Origin: Aedes albopictus
Taxonomy: Eukaryota; Arthropoda; Insecta; Diptera; Culicidae
Length of the DNA stretch: 64,000 nt
Reading direction: 5' to 3'
NCBI RefSeq assembly: GCF_035046485.1
Contig: NC_085136.1
Location: 160,019,963 to 160,083,962 of the forward strand
Shown: positions 57,830 to 64,000 of the stretch, one piece after another
How the letters are laid out: each line of letters begins with the position of its first letter
Position numbering within the stretch: position 1 is the first letter of the stretch
Translations under genes and position numbers: made by a program
Notes under the pieces: generated by a model
The model's input: the letters and a program-made list of their open reading frames with translations, nothing else
What the model was told of the DNA's origin: nothing
The model's database searches: none

Positions 57830-58329
57830 NNNNNNNNNNNNNNNNNNNNNNNNNNNNNNNNNNNNNNNNNNNNNNNNNNNNNNNNNNNNNNNNNNNNNNN
57901 NNNNNNNNNNNNNNNNNNNNNNNNNNNNNNNNNNNNNNNNNNNNNNNNNNNNNNNNNNNNNNNNNNNNNNNNNNNNNNNNNNNNNNNNNNNNNNNNNNNN
58001 NNNNNNNNNNNNNNNNNNNNNNNNNNNNNNNNNNNNNNNNNNNNNNNNNNNNNNNNNNNNNNNNNNNNNNNNNNNNNNNNNNNNNNNNNNNNNNNNNNNN
58101 NNNNNNNNNNNNNNNNNNNNNNNNNNNNNNNNNNNNNNNNNNNNNNNNNNNNNNNNNNNNNNNNNNNNNNNNNNNNNNNNNNNNNNNNNNNNNNNNNNNN
58201 NNNNNNNNNNNNNNNNNNNNNNNNNNNNNNNNNNNNNNNNNNNNNNNNNNNNNNNNNNNNNNNNNNNNNNNNNNNNNNNNNNNNNNNNNNNNNNNNNNNN
58301 NNNNNNNNNNNNNNNNNNNNNNNNNNNNN
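57830..58329. other. Assembly gap, 500 N
   Basis: Exactly 500 N, so most likely a gap of unknown size. It borders the minisatellite. Confidence 0.99.
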
Positions 58330-58766
58330 GGATTCCTTGGACTTCTTTCAAAGGTTCCTCCTGATACTTCTTCGGGTATTCCTCCTGATATTCCGTCGGG
58401 GATTCCTCCTAAAATTAACACGGGAACTCCTCCCGGAATAACTTTGAAGTTTCCTCTTGGAATTCCTGTGGTGATTTCTCTTTTATTTTTTTCGGAAATT
58501 CCTCCTGGAATTCCTTAAATTCTCAATGGAATTCCTCCTGGAATTCCTTCCGGGTTTCCTCCTTGAATTTATTCGGTGATTTCTCCAAGAATTCCTTCGG
58601 AAATTCTTTATAGAATTCGTGGATTCTTCCTAGAGTTCCTTCGAGGATTCCTTCTTGAATTTCTTCGGGGATTCCTTCTGACTTCCTATGAAAATTCCTC
58701 TTGGGGGTTTCCTCTTAAAAAACCTTTGAGGATTCCACTCGAAATTCCTTCGAAGATTTCTTCCGA
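58330..58766. repeat. Minisatellite island between two gaps
   Basis: Degenerate ggaattcctcctg-type units akin to the 22.9-29.3 kb array. Both edges are gaps, so the true array is probably longer. Confidence 0.8.
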
Positions 58767-59266
58767 NNNNNNNNNNNNNNNNNNNNNNNNNNNNNNNNNN
58801 NNNNNNNNNNNNNNNNNNNNNNNNNNNNNNNNNNNNNNNNNNNNNNNNNNNNNNNNNNNNNNNNNNNNNNNNNNNNNNNNNNNNNNNNNNNNNNNNNNNN
58901 NNNNNNNNNNNNNNNNNNNNNNNNNNNNNNNNNNNNNNNNNNNNNNNNNNNNNNNNNNNNNNNNNNNNNNNNNNNNNNNNNNNNNNNNNNNNNNNNNNNN
59001 NNNNNNNNNNNNNNNNNNNNNNNNNNNNNNNNNNNNNNNNNNNNNNNNNNNNNNNNNNNNNNNNNNNNNNNNNNNNNNNNNNNNNNNNNNNNNNNNNNNN
59101 NNNNNNNNNNNNNNNNNNNNNNNNNNNNNNNNNNNNNNNNNNNNNNNNNNNNNNNNNNNNNNNNNNNNNNNNNNNNNNNNNNNNNNNNNNNNNNNNNNNN
59201 NNNNNNNNNNNNNNNNNNNNNNNNNNNNNNNNNNNNNNNNNNNNNNNNNNNNNNNNNNNNNNNNNN
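58767..59266. other. Assembly gap, 500 N
   Basis: Exactly 500 N, on the other side of the minisatellite island. Confidence 0.99.
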
Positions 59267-59592
59267 TCGAGTTTCTTGGCCCGACCACCGATAATACTTC
59301 CCCGAAACTTGGGAACCGTCATGGAAACTGGTCTATATTGGCCGCAATATTTGCAATTTTCACTGCAGACACTCCAATCGTTCTTGGGCGCTATCTGTAT
59401 AACTATTTCCAGCTTTCTCGAAAACTGCGTAGAGCACTCGACACACGGATTTTTGTACCTCTCGATCGTACGCATGGATACACGGGACTGACTCTTGGGT
59501 TCGGTATATGGGTTCGGTGCAGCGGTTCGTCCAACGAGACTCTGCTCTCCGCTCTCCGACCGTGATGGCAGCAACCTTAACCTAGGGTGTCT
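59267..59592 (-). other. Unassigned open stretch with paired cysteines
   Basis: The minus-strand frame from 59574 runs about 100 codons into the gap and contains CVEC and CSENCKYC pairs. This could be a piece of a protein, but no family is recognised. It may also belong to the end of the retrotransposon. Confidence 0.25.
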
Positions 59593-59750
59593 GTGTGCAG
59601 TGGACTATCGGCTTTTGCTGCTACCACAAGCGTGGTTATTAAAAGTGTCTGTTTCCTTTCGGAAACCACTCTCTTTCCCGCAATTTGATGGGACTTTGCC
59701 TCTTTTCGTTTTCTGGTTTCGTTGTATTAAACCGATAGTCCACCGTACAC
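59593..59750. repeat. Inverted repeat, 20-bp arms
   Basis: gtgtgcagtggactatcggc pairs with accgatagtccaccgtacac across about 118 bp. It may be a small MITE at or inside the retrotransposon end. No target duplication is seen. Confidence 0.5.
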
Positions 59751-59829
59751 ATTCCCTCAATATTAGTATAAATCCTGATCGCGTCAAACATCTACATAGA
59801 TGGGCCATGCGACCGTGTTGTGGTATGAT

Positions 59830-60431
59830 ACCAGTAACATTTCCCCCTCACTCCAACTGAAAATTAACTGATCAATGGTTTGATTAGTTAATTTTCTACG
59901 GAAGGTTTGTTTACTACTATCATATCACACTACATATTGATATTACACATAACATTTAATTGATTGGCAATAGGGTATTTTATTTTTAACTAATATATAC
60001 GTAAGTAAACATTCATAATTTGAGAGGTTAGGCTTCATTCTTAGTAAATTTTACGGTATAGATTATTGTTGAATCAAGACCTAATCTCGCGGTACTCCAA
60101 ACCCACATAAACAAGTATTCTATTACATATACATATTTAGTTTATTATACAATTTCCCAATCGATTTCATAAATTACAAATACAATCCAAATGCCTGCAG
60201 ACTCATTAACAACTTTTTAAGGCTGTTAATAATTCTAGTAGGGGTTAGTCACATATTGATAGTTAATTAAATACAACTACTTTTCGAATGGGTTATCCTA
60301 CTTTCCCTTTCAGAGAGCTGTCCCAGTTGACCATCCAACGGTAGTGGATAATATTTTCAAACCAATTAAACCTTTCTCTGAATGAATTACTTCTACTGAT
60401 GCATCGATGACTTAAAATTCGCACTCACACA
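59830..60431 (-). mobile_element. Probable 3' LTR of the gypsy-type element
   Basis: On the minus strand a purine tract (GGCGAAAAAAAAA) is followed by TGTGTGAGTGCG at 60431. This is the expected polypurine tract and TG start of a 3' LTR after pol. The outer edge is a guess, since the partner LTR lies outside the window. Confidence 0.4.
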
Positions 60432-60743
60432 TTTTTTTTTCGCCAGGGCCCTTGGCTTCACACTCGCACACACTCTATTCCATACTCTCATACCAGATCA
60501 ACTAGCTTACATTTTCCTGGGAAAATTGATAATTAGTCGTCTTTAGTTTCTTCATGGTCAACAAAGCTAACCGCAATCCTACGGATGGATTTCCAAAAGT
60601 TTGACCTTAAATACTTTTCTTGTTTAAAGTTTTCTTTTTGGAAAACATTGACAAAAATGTATTGTAATTCGATTTTAATTGGACAATTGGTTTGACGGCT
60701 ACTCTCACGTTTCCGTGGACTTCAAGGACAAGCTATTCGAGTT

Positions 60744-63700
60744 CTATGGTTTCAGATGGCACGCGGGCCACCAACCGATGTTTTTGCCGTTCATATCTTC
60801 CAATTCGTATGACGAATTTCCGCGTTTCCCTACAACTTTGCATGGAACGAACAAAGAGCCATACTTGGCGTTATATCGTTCCCCTGCATTCGACACTTTG
60901 AAGTTTCTACGAAAAACCGCTTGACCGATTTGGAAATTTACTGGCGACTTCCTCACTCGAAGATTGTAATTATGTGACGCTTTCACGTGAGCTTTTCCTA
61001 GATTCTTCGTTACATAATCTATTGTTTCATTTGTAACGTGCTTAGTTCGTTGAACGTATTTGTATAAGCTTTTTTCTGCTCCTTGAGGCTCTCCTTTAAA
61101 GTCTTCTCCTGACAGGTTTATCTCGTGTCCATGCAGCACAAAAAACGGTGTACAACCGGTGCTTGAATGAATGGTGTTGTTCAAAACCAATTGAATTTCT
61201 GCTGTTCTTGTATCCCAAATCCGTTGGTCTTCGCGTGCATACGTTCGAATGCACGCATTTATTGTTCTGTGCACTCGTTCCACCGGGTTTGCTTGGCTAT
61301 GGTGACGAGTGATTAAGAAATGCTTTACTTGGAAATCATCTAGAAGAGATTTGAAATGTTTTGAAATGAAGCTTGCTCCATTGTCTGTAATTGCAATTTG
61401 AGGAGTTGAATTTCTCCAGAACCATTCCTCTTTGAGTATTCTGCAAACCTCATTGACGTCGATTCGTTTCAAGGGGTATAACTGAACCCATTTACTGAAG
61501 ACGTCCAAAATTACTAATAAGTATTGGTTCCTCCGTTTACTCATAGTGATTGGCCCCACAAAATCCAATGAAATAATTTGCCATGGCCTATTTGCTATTC
61601 TCGGTTCTCCCATTTTAGGTTTAGTGGGTACAGACGAACCCTTACATTCTTTGCAAGTGCTACATTTCTGAACATACTTTTTGACCTCCTGAGCCATCCT
61701 AGGCCAGTAATATCTAAGCTTGATTTTCGCCAGGGTTTTCTCAAAACCCATATGAAGGGCTTGATCATGCTCATGTACCATAATGTCTCCTTTTTTCTCC
61801 GGAGGAGGTACCTGTTTCCATTCGAAACGGTTGTCCCCTGGTATCGAAGGAGTGGAGACAAATTTCCAAATTTGGTTGTTCTCAATTTTAAAATCGGGAT
61901 ATTTATCCGGATTCTTCAAAATTTTAGTCCGCAGATTAACATACCACGTTGAATCAGTAGTCGCGCTAACAGCCGAGATGCTTCTAGAAAGGGCATCCGG
62001 TACGATATTATCTTTCCCTTTTCTATGAAGTATTGTGACGTCATGCTGTTGGAGGGCCAAACTCCAGCGGCTTAAACGAGAAGACGTCTTCCACCGAGTC
62101 TTCATAATGTATGTGAGCGCTGAAGAATCTGTCACTAAAGTATAATGCGACCCCTCCAAATACCCGCGGAAATGTTCAATCGCTAATATAGCGGCTAACG
62201 CTTCTTTCTCCGTGGCATGGTATCTTTGTTGTGTGGACGACAGTTTTTGTGAAAAATATCCTATTACCCGCTCAGCTCCTTCTTGAACCTGGGTCAAAAT
62301 GCCTGCCACTGCAAGGTCGCTGGCGTCTGTTTGTAGGGTAAATGGCTTTGTAAAATCTGGGTTACTTAATATTGGGGCCGAGATCATCAACTTTTTTAGC
62401 TGATTAAATGCTTTGTCTGCCTGTTCAGTCCATCGAATTTTCCGTGGTTTGCCTTTTAATAAGTCTGACATTGGGGCTGTCACCCCGCTGAAATCCTCAA
62501 TAAACCTTCTGTAGTAGTTCGTCATTCCGAGAAACCGTCGGACTTGTCGTACGGTTGACGGAGTTTCAAAGTTTACTATTGCCGTTATCCGATCGGGATT
62601 AGGTCGAATTCCTGCTGGAGTTATGACATGCCCTAGGAAAGGTAATTCTTTCCTACAAAATAGCGATTTGTCCAGGTTTACCGTAAGATTAGCTTCACTC
62701 AAACGTTTAGCTACTTCAGCTAAATCCTGCATGTGCTCCTCGAATGTGTTACTGAGGATAATAATATCATCCAGGTAAATGAATATCCTGGGTTCTAATT
62801 CCCCGTTCCCTAGGATATTATCAATTAACCTCGACAAGGTAGCAGGGCTGTTAGACAGCCCAAATGGTAATCTCGTGTATTGGAATAGTCCTTTTCCAGG
62901 AACGGCAAATGCCGTATATTTCCGCGACTTCTTATGAAGCGGGATTTGCAAATACGCTTCTTTCAAATCTATTGTGCTAATATACTTCGCACTCTCTAAT
63001 CGACTCAAAATCCTACCTATGTGTGCTTGGGGGTACAAATCTCTGACCGTTCTCTCGTTCAGACGACGTGCGTCTAAACACAAGCGAATTGCGCCGCTCG
63101 GTTTTTTGACTGGAATCACGTTGAGACACCAATCCGATTGCGTCGGCTCAATAACGCCTATTTTCATCAACCGATCTACCTCTTCAAATAAACCCTTTTG
63201 TACATGAGGCGATACCGGATAAGGCTTTAGATAAACTGGTTTTGCTTTGGCGAACTCCTCCTTGATTTCAATAACATGTTCTGTCAAAGGGGTAGTTTCT
63301 AATTTGTCCCCGTCTTGTACTTTAAAGAGTTTTTGAACCTCGGCTAACCAATCTACCTGCTCTTTTCTTAGTTTCTCTAATTCCGTAGTTACTATTTGTT
63401 TTTCCTGTTCAACGCCTAAATCTGCCATTACCGAACTAACTTTTGTTTCTTCCGGTTTCCCTGTCTTATGATTGGGCCTGTTTTCCTTTGGCCTCACTTC
63501 ACGACCCGAAGGAAGCCTCAGACTTATTCCGAAAGCTTGGAAAAAAGTCATTCCACAAATACCTGAACTTTCTAAGTTTATTGCCCAATAAGTTTCTACG
63601 AATTCAGTTCGTCCCATGTAAGAAAACGGTAGACTACATACTCCTGCACTTTCTAGTAATGTACCATCTGCCATCCTGAGAATCAGTTGAGCTGGGGATA

Positions 63701-64000
63701 ATTTTATTTTTAAACTTTCAATGAGGTTTCGATCATAGCGAAGAACACTAACTTCACTACCGCTATCTAACAAGCATGTTATGTTGAATCCCATTACCTC
63801 AACTTCAATAAAAGCTCTACTATCGCCAGGTATATCAACTGTTTTCGCGATTTGGGTATCCGAATCTTCATAATCTGATTCTTCGGCTTTTGTAATTCCT
63901 AACTTCAGTAGTACCTCATCTAGCGTTTCCTCCCACTCGTTGACTTCCTCATCTGTCGGCAATGTTGAAGAACGGACAGCCCTTAGGCTGTCCTGTTCCC
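60744..64000 (-). CDS. Ty3/gypsy-type retrotransposon Pol polyprotein, 5' end outside window
   Basis: This polyprotein would cut itself, copy the element RNA to DNA and insert it. The minus-strand frame is open from the window edge to the stop at 60744, so the real start and gag are beyond 64000. Numbering from 63962: aspartic protease LLDSGS (D66); reverse transcriptase with catalytic D332 (STIDLKEAY) and YLDD at 396-399; RNase H with D546 (TDAS), E585 and D612. Integrase has a zinc-binding set (H732/H737, C767/C770) and catalytic D800, D860 and E895, a D-D35-E spacing. The order PR-RT-RH-IN marks Ty3/gypsy. No stop or frameshift appears in about 1085 codons, so this copy is young or still coding. 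A short spacer (60432-60743) and purine tract follow. The clade is not assigned; no env frame is seen downstream. Confidence 0.95.
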   Translation of the reverse strand, partial: EQDSLRAVRSSTLPTDEEVNEWEETLDEVLLKLGITKAEESDYEDSDTQIAKTVDIPGDSRAFIEVEVMGFNITCLLDSGSEVSVLRYDRNLIESLKIKLSPAQLILRMADGTLLESAGVCSLPFSYMGRTEFVETYWAINLESSGICGMTFFQAFGISLRLPSGREVRPKENRPNHKTGKPEETKVSSVMADLGVEQEKQIVTTELEKLRKEQVDWLAEVQKLFKVQDGDKLETTPLTEHVIEIKEEFAKAKPVYLKPYPVSPHVQKGLFEEVDRLMKIGVIEPTQSDWCLNVIPVKKPSGAIRLCLDARRLNERTVRDLYPQAHIGRILSRLESAKYISTIDLKEAYLQIPLHKKSRKYTAFAVPGKGLFQYTRLPFGLSNSPATLSRLIDNILGNGELEPRIFIYLDDIIILSNTFEEHMQDLAEVAKRLSEANLTVNLDKSLFCRKELPFLGHVITPAGIRPNPDRITAIVNFETPSTVRQVRRFLGMTNYYRRFIEDFSGVTAPMSDLLKGKPRKIRWTEQADKAFNQLKKLMISAPILSNPDFTKPFTLQTDASDLAVAGILTQVQEGAERVIGYFSQKLSSTQQRYHATEKEALAAILAIEHFRGYLEGSHYTLVTDSSALTYIMKTRWKTSSRLSRWSLALQQHDVTILHRKGKDNIVPDALSRSISAVSATTDSTWYVNLRTKILKNPDKYPDFKIENNQIWKFVSTPSIPGDNRFEWKQVPPPEKKGDIMVHEHDQALHMGFEKTLAKIKLRYYWPRMAQEVKKYVQKCSTCKECKGSSVPTKPKMGEPRIANRPWQIISLDFVGPITMSKRRNQYLLVILDVFSKWVQLYPLKRIDVNEVCRILKEEWFWRNSTPQIAITDNGASFISKHFKSLLDDFQVKHFLITRHHSQANPVERVHRTINACIRTYAREDQRIWDTRTAEIQLVLNNTIHSSTGCTPFFVLHGHEINLSGEDFKGEPQGAEKSLYKYVQRTKHVTNETIDYVTKNLGKAHVKASHNYNLRVRKSPVNFQIGQAVFRRNFKVSNAGERYNAKYGSLFVPCKVVGKRGNSSYELEDMNGKNIGWWPACHLKP

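Noticed and set aside
57761..59574. Long frames across the gaps
   Set aside because: Most residues are unknown because they cross N runs; the real parts are minisatellite or short unassigned ends.

Overview
This window reads as a repeat-saturated stretch of a culicine mosquito genome, most likely Aedes. That call is inferred from remembered family resemblance, not from a search. The supports are Feilai-like tRNA-derived SINEs, JAM1-like RTE retrotransposons, LOA-type and R1-type LINEs, many MITEs with TA, TTAA or 3-bp target duplications, and a GAATTCCTCCAG-type minisatellite. The DNA is AT-rich, long open frames are almost absent outside transposons, and two 500-N assembly gaps interrupt it.

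Only one convincing host gene is visible: a four-exon gene on the minus strand (52272-53272) for the exosome cap subunit CSL4/EXOSC1. All six of its splice sites are canonical, its three introns are short, and a poly(A) signal sits 13 bases past the stop. A 139-bp MITE ends 12 bp upstream of its start codon. A single 74-bp candidate exon (42927-43000) and two TATA-like sites are the only other hints of host transcription units.

Layout. 1-3.6 kb: unassigned DNA, a 972-bp TA-flanked element and a SINE. 3.6-7.5 kb: a LOA-type LINE on the minus strand, split by a 1.5-kb TA element. 9.6-10.7 kb: a decayed RTE endonuclease with a MITE inside. 10.9-13.2 kb: a 2.2-kb hairpin element with Transib-type ends (CACAATG, 5-bp target duplication). 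13.7-15.1 kb: SINEs and a tRNA-Thr-like sequence. 15.3-17.1 kb and 18.7-21.9 kb: two copies of one APE-type LINE, the second split by a 2.6-kb TTAA-flanked (piggyBac-type) element. 22.9-29.3 kb: 12-bp minisatellite with a roughly 950-bp higher-order unit, interrupted by a 3.9-kb element that carries further nested elements. 29.3-34.9 kb: RTE fragments in both orientations around a composite element. 36.3-39.6 kb: SINE plus R1-type LINE carrying a small MITE and an 848-bp hAT-like element. 43.4-44.4 kb: R1-type ORF1. 45-46.3 kb: a 1.27-kb foldback element, with a second copy at 50.8-52 kb that a young LINE has entered. 48.3-49.3 kb: LOA-type endonuclease. 52.3-53.3 kb: EXOSC1. 53.3-57.8 kb: MITEs, SINEs and unassigned DNA. 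57.8-59.3 kb: gap, minisatellite, gap. 59.6-64 kb: 3' part of a Ty3/gypsy-type LTR retrotransposon on the minus strand, with an uninterrupted protease, reverse transcriptase, RNase H and integrase frame running off the window edge.

The genes do not form a pathway. The biology here is transposon layering, and insertion order can be read from target-site duplications. I saw no previously undescribed multi-gene system. The most unusual items are the Transib-ended hairpin, the four-deep nest inside the minisatellite, the foldback family, and the MITE at the EXOSC1 start.
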